From: Bradyrhizobium sp. CIAT3101
GTDB taxonomy: Bacteria; Pseudomonadota; Alphaproteobacteria; Rhizobiales; Xanthobacteraceae
Length of the DNA stretch: 64,000 nt
Reading direction: 5' to 3'
NCBI RefSeq assembly: GCF_029714945.1
Contig: NZ_CP121634.1
Coordinates: forward strand, 9,073,001-9,137,000
Shown here: positions 44,142-52,402 of the stretch, one piece after another
Layout: each line of letters begins with the position of its first letter
How positions within the stretch are numbered: the stretch's first letter is position 1
Made by a program: the position numbers and the translations under genes
The notes under the pieces: generated by a model
Databases searched by the model: none
What the model saw: the letters and a program-made list of their open reading frames with translations, nothing else
Told to the model about the DNA's origin: nothing

Positions 44142-44630
44142 TTATGCCTTTTGGTGATGCGATTCAGCCCGTTCGGGGACCAGCGACGGATCCCCGGCAA
44201 TCTCCGCCAACAGGTTTCGCAGCTCGGCGGCGGCACGCTTGCCGAAACCGTTTTCAAACTTCTCCTGCGCCGCGAGCCAGAGCGGTCGTGCATCAGCAAG
44301 GCGCGAACGTCCCGCGCGCGTCAGCTTGATCTGGCGGCTTCGGCGATCGGCTTCATCGCGTTCCAGAGTGACGAGACCGTCGCGCTGGAGCGGGCGCAGG
44401 TTCTGGCCGATGGTGGACTGGTCCATCACCAGCGCCTCGGCGAGATCGCCGATGGAAGGCGCGGCGTCGCCGCGGCGGTGAATTTCAGTCAACATCGCGA
44501 ATTGCGTCGAGCGGAGGCCCGATGGCTCCAGCGCTGCATCGTAGAACAGCGTCATGTGGCGCGACGCCTTGCGCAGCGCCGCGCAGTTGCAGCGGTTTCG
44601 CTCCATGACAGGAAGCTCTTGCTCGGCCAT
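44142..44630 (-). CDS. MarR-family transcriptional regulator
   Basis: The 162-residue regulator has a winged helix (SIGDLAEALVMDQSTIGQNLRPLQRDGLVTLERDEADRRSRQIKLT) typical of MarR. An N-terminal CNCAALRKASR segment with two cysteines could sense oxidants. It precedes the MFS gene. A 15-bp perfect inverted repeat pair lies just upstream of its start and is the likely operator. Confidence 0.88.
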   Translation of the reverse strand: MAEQELPVMERNRCNCAALRKASRHMTLFYDAALEPSGLRSTQFAMLTEIHRRGDAAPSIGDLAEALVMDQSTIGQNLRPLQRDGLVTLERDEADRRSRQIKLTRAGRSRLADARPLWLAAQEKFENGFGKRAAAELRNLLAEIAGDPSLVPERAESHHQKA

Positions 44631-44640
44631 TTCGTCTCCG

Positions 44641-44685
44641 ATATCGGGATATCCCGCTATTTATGATCCAGGGATATCCCGATAT
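44641..44685. promoter_or_regulatory. Probable MarR operator region
   Basis: ATATCGGGATATCCC (44641-44655) and GGGATATCCCGATAT (44671-44685) are exact reverse complements separated by 15 bases, and each contains the palindrome GGGATATCCC. Two dimer-binding sites in front of the MarR-MFS operon fit autoregulation. Confidence 0.78.
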
Positions 44686-45001
44686 TGTTCTGACGTCAAC
44701 CTGCCGGATTGGCCGGCGATGGGCTCACACCTCCGTGAGGCGATGTCGTCAAGGCAGTTCCGAAGACATCACGCAGGCCCCGGACGAAGCCATTTTCCCC
44801 AGGCCGCGAAAACGGCCGGAAAGACACGAGAGCTAGTGTGGCTCTCCATGATCAACGATGGAGTTCGATCATGTTGGGTCAATTGTTCAGTCTGATCTAC
44901 CGCTGGTCCTGCCGGACAACCTTGGTCGAGATCGGTACTCATCACCTCGCCCGCTGACGCCGAGCAAGGTCAGAGGGATTGACCAAACAAAGGGGGTTGC
45001 C
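44686..45001 (+). other. Leader region with no gene seen
   Basis: About 300 bases between the MarR operators and the small secreted protein gene. A 28-codon frame at 44871-44957 lacks a convincing ribosome binding site. The promoter of the downstream gene must lie here but I see no clear match. Confidence 0.4.
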
Positions 45002-45370
45002 ATGCGCAAGCTGATCCTGATCGTAACGATGTCACTGTTGGCCGGCCAAGCCTATGCCGGCGGTGCGCGGAGCCTGAGCCTGTCCGCGACCAACGCCAGC
45101 CAGACGACAGAGCAGCCGGCAACGACGGCTCCCTCGCAGGCGACACAGGCTCCGACGGCAACGCCCCCGGCGACCGTGCAGACGGCGACCACGACACCTG
45201 CTTCAACGATACCGGCTTCAACGCCACCGGCACCACCGGCGCAAACCGCGGCAGCGCCGGCCGCAGCGCCCGCGCAGCCGACTGCCGAAACGGCCAAGCC
45301 GAAGCACCGCCAGCCGTCCACCGAGGCACGCGTGATCCGCGAGCTGCATCGGCACGGGATTTATTGGTGA
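45002..45370 (+). CDS. Small secreted Thr/Pro/Ala-rich protein
   Basis: The 122-residue product has a signal peptide (MRKLILIVTMSLLAGQAYA) followed by a low-complexity stretch rich in Thr, Ala, Pro and Gln (residues about 35-100) and a short C-terminus ending in STEARVIRELHRHGIYW. AAAGGGGG lies before the start. The body looks disordered; the conserved-looking tail may be the functional part. No family is recognised. Confidence 0.7.
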   Translation: MRKLILIVTMSLLAGQAYAGGARSLSLSATNASQTTEQPATTAPSQATQAPTATPPATVQTATTTPASTIPASTPPAPPAQTAAAPAAAPAQPTAETAKPKHRQPSTEARVIRELHRHGIYW

Positions 45371-45417
45371 GCGCCTCCAGCTCGCTCCCGTCGCAATGAC
45401 GGGGTGAGAGCGAGGCC

Positions 45418-46131
45418 TCAGATTCCCAAATATTTATGCTGCAAATCCGGCTCGGCCATGAGCTCGTCAGACGTCCCGCTCCACACGGTCTTGCCGCGCT
45501 CGATGATGAAGTGACGGTCGCAGATGCGGGCGAGGTGGTCGACGTTCTTGTCGACGACCAGGATTGACTGGCCACGGCTCTTGAGGAGCGACAGGCAGTT
45601 CCAGATCTCTTCGCGGATCAGCGGCGCGAGGCCCTCGGTCGCTTCGTCCAGGATGAGGAGTTTTGGATTGGTCATCAGCGCGCGGCCGATGGCGAGCATC
45701 TGCTGCTCGCCGCCGGAGAGCTGGTTACCCATGTTGGCGGCGCGCTCGGCGAGACGCGGGAACAGCACGTAGATCGCAGCGAGCGTCCAGGCATTGGCGC
45801 TGTTGAAGCGATCGGCGGCGGCCGCGACCAGATTTTCGCGCACGGTGAGGTTCGGGAAGATCTGGCGTCCCTCCGGCACCAGCCCGATGCCGAGCTTGGC
45901 GATCCGGTACGACGGAAGTTGCCGGACTTCGGCATCGGCAAAACGGATGCTGCCGGCGCGCGCCGGCGTCAGCCCCATGATCGAGCGGATCGTCGTGGTC
46001 TTGCCCATGCCGTTGCGGCCCATCAGCGAGACCATCTCGCCGGGCTTGATCGACAGCGACAGACCGAACAGCACCTGGCTGAGGCCGTAGCAGGTCTCGA
46101 TGCCGTCGACGTCGAGCAGCGTATCAGCCAT
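45418..46131 (-). CDS. ABC transporter ATPase, LivF type
   Basis: The 237-residue ATPase has Walker A GRNGMGKTT, signature LSGGEQQMLAIGRAL and Walker B LLILDEATEGLAP, typical of LivF. It overlaps the LivG-type gene by eight bases and ends a four-gene livHMGF operon. A BoxR-type operator upstream of the operon suggests uptake of benzoate or a related aromatic acid rather than branched-chain amino acids. Confidence 0.9.
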   Translation of the reverse strand: MADTLLDVDGIETCYGLSQVLFGLSLSIKPGEMVSLMGRNGMGKTTTIRSIMGLTPARAGSIRFADAEVRQLPSYRIAKLGIGLVPEGRQIFPNLTVRENLVAAAADRFNSANAWTLAAIYVLFPRLAERAANMGNQLSGGEQQMLAIGRALMTNPKLLILDEATEGLAPLIREEIWNCLSLLKSRGQSILVVDKNVDHLARICDRHFIIERGKTVWSGTSDELMAEPDLQHKYLGI

Positions 46132-46891
46132 GGTGCGTCACCACGTGCTGGTCGCCGAGATAAGCGCGCTTGACGTCATCGTTGGCGCGAATCGCGGCCG
46201 GGTCGCCGGAGGCGATGACGCGGCCATAGACCAGCACCGAGATGCGGTCGGCGAGCGCGAACACCGCAGGCATGTCGTGCTCGACCAGCACGATCGAGAC
46301 TTCCTTGCGCAGCTCCTGCAACAGCTTCACCATGCGCTGGGATTCGGTGACGCCGAGGCCCGCCATCGGCTCGTCGAGCAGCAGAAGTTTCGGCTTGCTC
46401 GCGAGCGCGACGGCAAGCTCGAGCTCGCGCCGTTCGCCATGGCTGAGCCTGTTCACCACGACATCGGCACGGTGCAACAGGCCGACGCGGTCGAGCGCGG
46501 CATGGGCGGCATCGCGCAGCCCCCTCTCCTTGCGGGCATTGGCAAAGAAGCTGAACGAGGTGCCGGCATGCGCCTGCGCCGCCAGCGCGACATTGTCGGC
46601 GGCGGTGAAGTCCAGCAGCAGCGAGGTGATCTGGAACGAACGTGCGAGGCCCAGCGCGCAGCGGCGATAGGCCGGTAGATAGGTGATGTCGCGGCCGCCC
46701 AACGACACACTGCCGGAATGCGGCTCGAGATGCCCGGTGAGCTGGCTGATCAGCGTGGTCTTGCCGGCGCCGTTCGGACCAATGATGGCGTGCAGCTCGC
46801 CGCTGGCAACGTCGAGCGAGACGTTATCCGTCGCGGTGATGCCGCCGAAGCGGCGCACCAGCTTTTCGACGCGGAGCAGCGGTTCAGCCAC
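46124..46891 (-). CDS. ABC transporter ATPase, LivG type
   Basis: The 255-residue ATPase shows GPNGAGKTT, the LivG-type signature LSHGERRELELAVALA and LLLLDEPMAGL. It pairs with the LivF-type ATPase. It overlaps both neighbours by eight bases, indicating tight coupling. Confidence 0.9.
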   Translation of the reverse strand: MAEPLLRVEKLVRRFGGITATDNVSLDVASGELHAIIGPNGAGKTTLISQLTGHLEPHSGSVSLGGRDITYLPAYRRCALGLARSFQITSLLLDFTAADNVALAAQAHAGTSFSFFANARKERGLRDAAHAALDRVGLLHRADVVVNRLSHGERRELELAVALASKPKLLLLDEPMAGLGVTESQRMVKLLQELRKEVSIVLVEHDMPAVFALADRISVLVYGRVIASGDPAAIRANDDVKRAYLGDQHVVTHHG

Positions 46892-47828
46892 GATTGAGCC
46901 TCCCCAGCAGACCCATGATGCCGCCGCGGCCGAACAGCACGATCAGCAGCAACAGTGGCCCCATGATCAGCGCCCAGTACTCGGTGATCTGCGACAGGAA
47001 TTCTTCCAGCAGCAGATACACCACCGCCCCGATGACCGGGCCGAACAGTGTGCCCATGCCACCGAGGATCACCATCACCATGAGATCGCCGGAGCGGGTC
47101 CAGTACATCACGGCCGGGCTGACGAAATCGGTGTTGTTGGCGAGCAGCGCGCCGGCGAGCCCGCACATGGTGCCGGAGATGACGAAGCAGACCAGCTGGT
47201 AGCGCTTGGCCGGGAAGCCGATCGCCTGCATGCGCTGCTCGTTGGAGCGCAGGCCCTGGACCACGAGGCCGAAGCGCGAATTGACGATGCGCCAGATCAG
47301 GAAGATGACGCCAAACAGGCAGGCCAGGCAGAGATAATAGAACTGCGTGCGGTTCGAGAGGTTGATCAGCCCGGAGAAGTCGCTGCGCTTGTAGACGGTG
47401 AGGCCGTCATCGCCGCCGTAACGCGCCAAGCCCGAGGCGACGTAATAGGCCATCTGCGCGAACGCGAGCGTGATCATGATGAAGTAGACGCCGCGCGTGC
47501 GCAGAGAGAGCGCGCCGATCACAAGCGCATAGATCGCAGATGCCGCCAGCGCGACGGGAAACTGGATGAAGCCGCTTCCGACGCCTTCCTGCGCCAGCAT
47601 GCCGACCGCGTAGCCGCCGATGCCGAGATAGGCGGCGTGACCAAAGCTCATCATGCCTCCGAACCCCATGATGAGGTTGAGGCTTGCCGCCGCCAGCGCC
47701 AGGATGACGATGCGGGTGAACAGCGTCAGGATGAAGACGTTGCCGGACAGATACGAATAGAGCGGCAGCAGCACGAGGCCCGCCAGCATCAGGGCCGTGA
47801 CGGCCTTGCTCACCGAGAAAGCCTTCAT
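46884..47828 (-). CDS. ABC transporter permease, LivM type
   Basis: The 314-residue permease has about nine helices and LivM features such as LNLIMGFGGMMSFGHAAYLGIGGYA and GGMGTLFGPVIGAVVYLLLEE. It forms the channel with the LivH-type permease encoded just upstream (13-base gap). Confidence 0.9.
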   Translation of the reverse strand: MKAFSVSKAVTALMLAGLVLLPLYSYLSGNVFILTLFTRIVILALAAASLNLIMGFGGMMSFGHAAYLGIGGYAVGMLAQEGVGSGFIQFPVALAASAIYALVIGALSLRTRGVYFIMITLAFAQMAYYVASGLARYGGDDGLTVYKRSDFSGLINLSNRTQFYYLCLACLFGVIFLIWRIVNSRFGLVVQGLRSNEQRMQAIGFPAKRYQLVCFVISGTMCGLAGALLANNTDFVSPAVMYWTRSGDLMVMVILGGMGTLFGPVIGAVVYLLLEEFLSQITEYWALIMGPLLLLIVLFGRGGIMGLLGRLNRG

Positions 47829-47841
47829 CGACGCAAGCTCT

Positions 47842-48759
47842 TCATCTGCGATGGGCCGGAAACAGCCCCTCCGGCCGCACCACCAGCACGATCGCCATCA
47901 GCAGGTAGATCAGCATGGACGACAGCGCGGGCGCGGCGGTGGAGGCAGCGGCGCCGCTCAGCACCTGCCGCAGCAGATTGGGCAGGAAGGCGCGGCCGAG
48001 CGTGTCGATCATGCCGACGAAGATCGCGGCGAGGAACGCGCCGCGGATCGAGCCAATGCCGCCGATCACGATGATGACGAAGGCGAGGATGAGGATGTTC
48101 TCGCCCATGCCGATCTGCACCGTGAGGATCGGCGCCTGCATCATGCCGGCGAGCCCTGCGAGCGCCGCGCCCAGCCCGAACACCAGCGTGTAGAGCAGCT
48201 TGATGTTGATGCCGAGCGCGCCGATCATCTCGCGGTTGGAGGCGCCGGCGCGGATCAGCATGCCGACGCGGGTGCGCATCACGCCGAGATAGAGCAGCAG
48301 CGCCACCAGCAGCGCGACGACGATGATCGCGAGCCGGTACGCCGGATAATGAATGCCCGGCAGGATCGGCACCGGCACCGTGAGCCAGGCCGGCAGCGGC
48401 AGTGCGAGGCCCGCCGGGCCCCAGATCAGCCGCACGGCTTCATTGAAGAACAGGATCAGGCCGAAGGTTGCGAGCACGTGGTCGAGGTGGTCGCGCCCAT
48501 AGAGATGCCGCAGCGCACTCATTTCGAGCACGATGCCGAGCACGAGAGTCGCACCTAGCGCCAGCAACGCGCCGAGCAGGAAGCTGCCGGTCCACGCCGC
48601 GAAGGTCGCGGCGAAATAGGCGCCCATCATGTAGAGCGAGCCGTGCGCGAGGTTGACGAGATCCATGATCCCGAACACCAGCGTCAGGCCGGCGGCGAGC
48701 AGGAACAGCAGCAGGCCGAACTGCAATCCGTTCAAGAACTGTTCGACAACGAGCAGCAT
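47842..48759 (-). CDS. ABC transporter permease, LivH type
   Basis: The 305-residue permease has GLTLVFGIMDLVNLAHGSLYMMGAYFAA near the N-terminus and VIVIGGIGSIRGAFLAAI near the C-terminus, both LivH hallmarks. It is the first gene of the operon; the ATG is at 48759. No solute-binding protein gene adjoins it; the one at 61010-62182 is a candidate partner. Confidence 0.9.
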   Translation of the reverse strand: MLLVVEQFLNGLQFGLLLFLLAAGLTLVFGIMDLVNLAHGSLYMMGAYFAATFAAWTGSFLLGALLALGATLVLGIVLEMSALRHLYGRDHLDHVLATFGLILFFNEAVRLIWGPAGLALPLPAWLTVPVPILPGIHYPAYRLAIIVVALLVALLLYLGVMRTRVGMLIRAGASNREMIGALGINIKLLYTLVFGLGAALAGLAGMMQAPILTVQIGMGENILILAFVIIVIGGIGSIRGAFLAAIFVGMIDTLGRAFLPNLLRQVLSGAAASTAAPALSSMLIYLLMAIVLVVRPEGLFPAHRR

Positions 48760-49080
48760 CAAAACTCTTTCAGGCGCATGCGGACGCGCGCCGATGTTCG
48801 AACACAGTCGCCATCAGTGAAAGAGCTCCCCCTGCCTCTTCAAGGCGGAAAAATGGGTAATGGCAGTATCGTTCCGAGGCAAGAGTGATTCCGCGTCAGA
48901 CATGCACTTTGTTGCATGCCGGTGCATGCGATCAAAAACAGGCCTCGCAAATCCCGCCGTGCACAAAACCGCCTTGCAAGAAGACTGCCGCGCAGGGTGG
49001 GGCAGCCTGACGCACCCAAACGATCACCCTCCCCCCGTTGCCGGGGAGAGGGTGCGCAGCTTGTCGGAACGAAGATACGT
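48760..49080. other. Control region of the livHMGF operon
   Basis: The 320 bases hold the BoxR-type operator at 48903-48926 and a hairpin repeat CACCCTCCCCCCG/CGGGGAGAGGGTG near 49024-49053 that probably ends the 72-residue gene transcript. No gene is seen. Confidence 0.55.
48903..48926. promoter_or_regulatory. BoxR-type operator upstream of livHMGF, three TGCA units
   Basis: TGCACTTTGTTGCA (48903-48916) matches TGCA-N6-TGCA exactly and equals the box junction site. A third TGCA at 48923-48926 keeps the same 10-base spacing, so three TGCA words lie on one face of the helix. It is 144 bases upstream of the first permease gene. Confidence 0.7.
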
Positions 49081-49299
49081 CTAGTGCGACGTGACCCGTC
49101 GAGGGAAATCATCCGGCTCGTTGAGTTCGCTGTTGGCCGTCGAGGCCTCCAGCGCCGCCATCCGGAACAGGTAGGCGAGCGTCGCCAACCCGGTGTCCTC
49201 GGCCATCTGCGCCAGCTCGAGCGCCATGTCGGACATGTAGCCGAGATTCTCGTCCTTGGTTTGCGCCATGATTTGGCTGTCTCGCATCATGTTCGACAT
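49081..49299 (-). CDS. Small protein coupled to bjaI
   Basis: The 72-residue protein (MSNMMRDSQIMAQTKDENLG then YMSDMALELAQMAEDTGLATLAYLFRMAALEASTANSEL) looks helical and soluble. Its ATG begins one base after the bjaI stop codon, so it is probably translated with bjaI. The family is not recognised; the stretch LAQMAEDTGLATLAYLFRMAALEA resembles short conserved hypothetical proteins of rhizobia. Confidence 0.65.
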   Translation of the reverse strand: MSNMMRDSQIMAQTKDENLGYMSDMALELAQMAEDTGLATLAYLFRMAALEASTANSELNEPDDFPRRVTSH

Positions 49300-49300
49300 C

Positions 49301-49960
49301 TCAGGCGCTCTTTCGTTGCGCGGCGGTACGGCCGCAAAGGTTGGCACGGGCGATACAATCGAGACGCGGCCCGTCCTGGTGGACGAGGTTCTTCATCCCG
49401 ATCCGTTCGCGCACGATGTTGAGTGATTCCTGGCGGATCTCGATGGTCGCGGCCATGGTCCAGGAGCCCTCGACCAGCGCCGGCAATCCCAGCGGCGTGA
49501 CGACGAAGCCGATGTCGTGGAAGCGCGGCAGCCACCATGTCTCCATGACGAGGCAAAGCCGCTCGATGCCCTGATCGAGGCAGAACTCCTGCGCCGCCGC
49601 CATCAGCTGCAGATTGAACGCACCGTCGCGGCGCTCCCGCGTCACGAAGAAGCGCGACCATTCCCAGACCTGCGGATCGACCGGGCAGCCGCGCACCGCA
49701 GCGAGATGGGGGAAGACCTCGCTCATCATGGTCGACTTGGTGGTCGGATACAGGCGGGAACCGCCGAGCACGCGGCGATTCTCGAGAGCCAGCAGATAGA
49801 CCGCGTCCTCGTTGTCGTAGTCGTCGATCTCGCGGCTGTCGGGCTTGCGCAGCGCCTCCCATTTCCGCTCTTCGACGAAAATCTCGTGGCGCAAACGGAA
49901 ATGCTGTTCGAGCACATCCTCGTAGAGGTGCCGGTTGACGGCAGAAATCACATGAATCAT
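49301..49960 (-). CDS. bjaI: Acyl-homoserine lactone synthase BjaI
   Basis: The 219-residue LuxI-family enzyme has the conserved N-terminus with RLRHEIFVEERKWEAL, then DDYDNEDAVYLLAL, GGSRLYPTTK, and EWSRFFVTRERRDGA. It closely resembles BjaI of B. japonicum, which makes isovaleryl-homoserine lactone from isovaleryl-CoA. The start at 49960 follows GGGGGA. A 22-bp palindrome 55 bases upstream is the likely BjaR1 binding site, and the regulator gene is adjacent. Confidence 0.92.
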   Translation of the reverse strand: MIHVISAVNRHLYEDVLEQHFRLRHEIFVEERKWEALRKPDSREIDDYDNEDAVYLLALENRRVLGGSRLYPTTKSTMMSEVFPHLAAVRGCPVDPQVWEWSRFFVTRERRDGAFNLQLMAAAQEFCLDQGIERLCLVMETWWLPRFHDIGFVVTPLGLPALVEGSWTMAATIEIRQESLNIVRERIGMKNLVHQDGPRLDCIARANLCGRTAAQRKSA

Positions 49961-50014
49961 GAACTCCCCCATAGCTTGAAATGGGGGCAGCCTCAGCGAA
50001 AAAGCCAAAACCGA

Positions 50015-50036
50015 CTATTGGGAAATTTCCCAGTAG
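50015..50036. promoter_or_regulatory. lux-box-like palindrome upstream of bjaI
   Basis: CTATTGGGAAATTTCCCAGTAG is a 22-bp palindrome with one mismatched pair. It sits between bjaR1 and bjaI, upstream of bjaI, as expected for the BjaR1 target that gives positive feedback. Confidence 0.82.
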
Positions 50037-50045
50037 GCGAAGATT

Positions 50046-50774
50046 TCAGGGATTGATGATTCTTTGGCGGATCGCGATCGCGACCGCATGCGTCCGGTTG
50101 ACGGCGCCGAGCTTGCGCGCAGCGGTTGCAAGATGCTCTTCGGCGGTGCGCTGCGTGATGTTGAGGATCTCGCCGATCTCCCAGGCGGACTTGCCCTGCG
50201 ATGCCCAGGCGATCACCTCGCGCTCGCGCGGGGTCAGGCGCGCCGACGGATGCGGCGACGGCGCGAGCAGACGGCGAATGTGGTCGAAGCCGTACATCGC
50301 GATCAAATGCAGTGCAGGCTTGCTGCGGGCATTGAGATCGAGATGAACGCCGCCGAGCGAGACGCCGGCCTCATAACCGGTCAAGCCGTGGATCGGCACG
50401 ACGAAACCGCGCGACATGCGGAAATCGGCCGCACGCCGCATCACCTCAACCGCGCCCGGCTCAAGATCCGCGTCATAAGGCGCTTCCGACCATTCGAACG
50501 GATTGACCGTGTGGCGGCACTTCCTGATCACGGGATCGACGCGGTCGTAGCTCTTTTCGGTGTAGAGGCTGAACCATTCCGCAGGCCATCTCTTGGCCAG
50601 CACCATCTGCGAAAAGCGCTGATCGGGATTCGGCAATCCGGTGACGATGATGTGCTCGAAGCCGTAGCGGCCGAAGGTGATCGCAAGCGCATCCATTGCG
50701 TCCGGGACCCTGTCATAGGCTCCCAGCCCTTCGATGAAGTCCAGCGCTTCCCGGCCATAATCAACGGCAGACAT
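50046..50774 (-). CDS. bjaR1: LuxR-family quorum-sensing regulator BjaR1
   Basis: The 242-residue regulator has an autoinducer-binding domain (residues about 15-165, with YGFEHIIVTGLP, WPAEWFSLYTEKSYDRVDPVI) and a LuxR-type helix-turn-helix (LTPREREVIAWASQGKSAWEIGEILNITQRTAEEHLATAARKLGA). It is upstream of bjaI on the same strand and is the presumed receptor for isovaleryl-HSL. The start at 50774 gives the family length. Confidence 0.92.
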   Translation of the reverse strand: MSAVDYGREALDFIEGLGAYDRVPDAMDALAITFGRYGFEHIIVTGLPNPDQRFSQMVLAKRWPAEWFSLYTEKSYDRVDPVIRKCRHTVNPFEWSEAPYDADLEPGAVEVMRRAADFRMSRGFVVPIHGLTGYEAGVSLGGVHLDLNARSKPALHLIAMYGFDHIRRLLAPSPHPSARLTPREREVIAWASQGKSAWEIGEILNITQRTAEEHLATAARKLGAVNRTHAVAIAIRQRIINP

Positions 50775-50909
50775 CGGTGCGTTTCCTGACCCTCGCCGTT
50801 CCGTATAGCACGTCTTTGGGGGCGGCCTCAATTCACCGCTTCCGTAATTTCCCGGTGTGGCTTTCGCACCGAAGATTTAATCTACTTGTGGAGGAAGTGA
50901 CGCCAAGTT

Positions 50910-50922
50910 ACACCTGAGGTGT
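50910..50922. promoter_or_regulatory. Short palindrome before the 58-residue gene
   Basis: ACACCT-G-AGGTGT is a perfect 6-bp inverted repeat about 20 bases upstream of the 50942 start. It could be a regulator site; a hairpin CGGTG/CACCG also lies near 50850-50868. Confidence 0.4.
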
Positions 50923-50941
50923 CTAGAGCGGGAAAGCCACG

Positions 50942-51118
50942 ATGGAAGACGAGAACATCGCCCTCAACAGCGTGCTCGGCCTGGAATTGAACCGCGTGTT
51001 TTTCGCCGTGCGCGATACGGCCAACAAGCAGAAGATCATCGAGTTCGCGCGCGAGGTGCTGCAAAGCGAGCGCCCCAAGCTCGTCGACAGCGCTTCACCG
51101 GAAAATCCTGCGAGATAG
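50942..51118 (+). CDS. Small hypothetical protein, 58 residues
   Basis: The short frame encodes MEDENIALNSVLGLELNRVF then FAVRDTANKQKIIEFAREVLQSERP, a helical acidic/basic small protein. GGGAAAG lies 6 bases before the start. Composition and codon use look coding. It is next to the quorum-sensing locus but transcribed in the opposite direction. No family recognised. Confidence 0.55.
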   Translation: MEDENIALNSVLGLELNRVFFAVRDTANKQKIIEFAREVLQSERPKLVDSASPENPAR

Positions 51119-51320
51119 CACGCAGGTGCAGCAGACGACGCCGATGCAACCGATCGCGTGGCGATGTCTTTCGATGTGAGCGCGCTGCTTTTGGTCGAAA
51201 CACCCTGACTGCGACGTTACCCGTCGTCCTCCCCTCCACTAAAGTCCCACTTGCCGCTGGCTGACGTCACAGCTTCCGTGAGATGATCGCCGCCACGATC
51301 GTCTTTCGGATGCCAAGACC

Positions 51321-52259
51321 ATGATGACTCTGCGCCAGGTTGAAGTGATCCGTGCCGTGATGGTGACGGGCACCATTGGCGGCGCGGCGAAGCTGTTGAA
51401 CGTGTCGGCGCCGGGGATCAGCCGGCTGGTCAAATACACCGAGCGCTCGCTCGGCATCCGCTTCTTCCAGCGCCAGAACGGCCGCTACTTCCCGACGCCG
51501 GAAGCCGAGAACATTTTCGAGCAGATCAACGGCGTCTACAAGAAGGTCGACGACCTCTCCGAGATCATCTCCAAGATCGGCCGCGGCGGATTGTCGGAGC
51601 TGCGCATCGGCTCGGTGCCGAGCATCTCGCAGGTGATGGTGCCGCGCGCGATCGAGCGCGTCCGGCGCCGCTATCCCGACCTCGGCATCGACATCAACAT
51701 CCTCAAGCTCGAGGAAGCGATCGACTATCTCATGCTCGGCCGCGGCGAGTGCGTGGCGATGAGCTACCGGCTGGAGCATTCCGGCCTCGATTTCATGCCG
51801 CTTGCCTCGGGCGAACTCTATTGCATCGTGCCGCCCGGCCACGAGCTTGCCGGCCGCAAGCAGGTCTCCGCCGCCGAGATCACCCGCTATCCGCTGATCG
51901 GGATCGATCCGAACGACCCTTACGGCCGCATCATGGCCGAGATCTTTGCGCGCAACCGGCTGGAGTACAACATCACCATCCGCGCGCGGTTCGGCACCAC
52001 GGTCTGCGCGCTGGTGAAGGCCGGGCTCGGCATTGCCATCATCGACCAGTTCACCGTGGCCCATGGCGGCTATCCGGGCATCGAGCTCCTGAAGATCACC
52101 GAGCCGACCCGGTTCGACACCTATATTGCGGTGAAGCGCGGCGCCCCGCTGTCGCTCCATGTCGAATATTTCATCGAGTCCCTGCGCGCCGAGATGCGCG
52201 CGGTCGAGCCGTCCCGCGGCAACGGCAGGGCCGCCTCGGGGCGCGGGCGCAAGAAATAA
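51321..52259 (+). CDS. LysR-family regulator of the quinate/shikimate cluster
   Basis: The 312-residue regulator has an N-terminal winged helix (TLRQVEVIRAVMVTGTIGGAAKLLNVSAPGISRLVKYTERSLGIRFF) and a substrate-binding domain with YPLIGIDPNDPYGRI and VCALVKAGLGIAIID. It is the first gene before the aroE-like gene and points into the cluster, so it probably activates it. The control region between it and the aroE-like gene has an imperfect inverted repeat. The effector is probably quinate or shikimate, by context. Confidence 0.87.
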   Translation: MMTLRQVEVIRAVMVTGTIGGAAKLLNVSAPGISRLVKYTERSLGIRFFQRQNGRYFPTPEAENIFEQINGVYKKVDDLSEIISKIGRGGLSELRIGSVPSISQVMVPRAIERVRRRYPDLGIDINILKLEEAIDYLMLGRGECVAMSYRLEHSGLDFMPLASGELYCIVPPGHELAGRKQVSAAEITRYPLIGIDPNDPYGRIMAEIFARNRLEYNITIRARFGTTVCALVKAGLGIAIIDQFTVAHGGYPGIELLKITEPTRFDTYIAVKRGAPLSLHVEYFIESLRAEMRAVEPSRGNGRAASGRGRKK

Positions 52260-52311
52260 CATTATGTTAGGTTTGCTGGCTAAATGGGTAATTGTGTTAG
52301 GCAGGGGAAAG

Positions 52312-52397
52312 ACTATCGTCCCTCTTGGAATGGTGCGGATTTCCCCGCTAATGGCCGGACCTCAACGCGCCCCAACAGACGATCAAGAGACGATAGT
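52312..52397. promoter_or_regulatory. Inverted repeat pair upstream of the aroE-like gene
   Basis: ACTATCGTCCCTCTTGG (52312-52328) and CAAGAGACGATAGT (52384-52397) are inverted copies with a two-base indel, 55 bases apart. They could bind the LysR regulator at two sites around the promoter. Confidence 0.4.
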
Positions 52398-52402
52398 GGA
52401 TC

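Noticed and set aside
44871..44957. 28-codon frame upstream of the small secreted protein gene
   Set aside because: No convincing ribosome binding site and no conservation can be judged from sequence alone.
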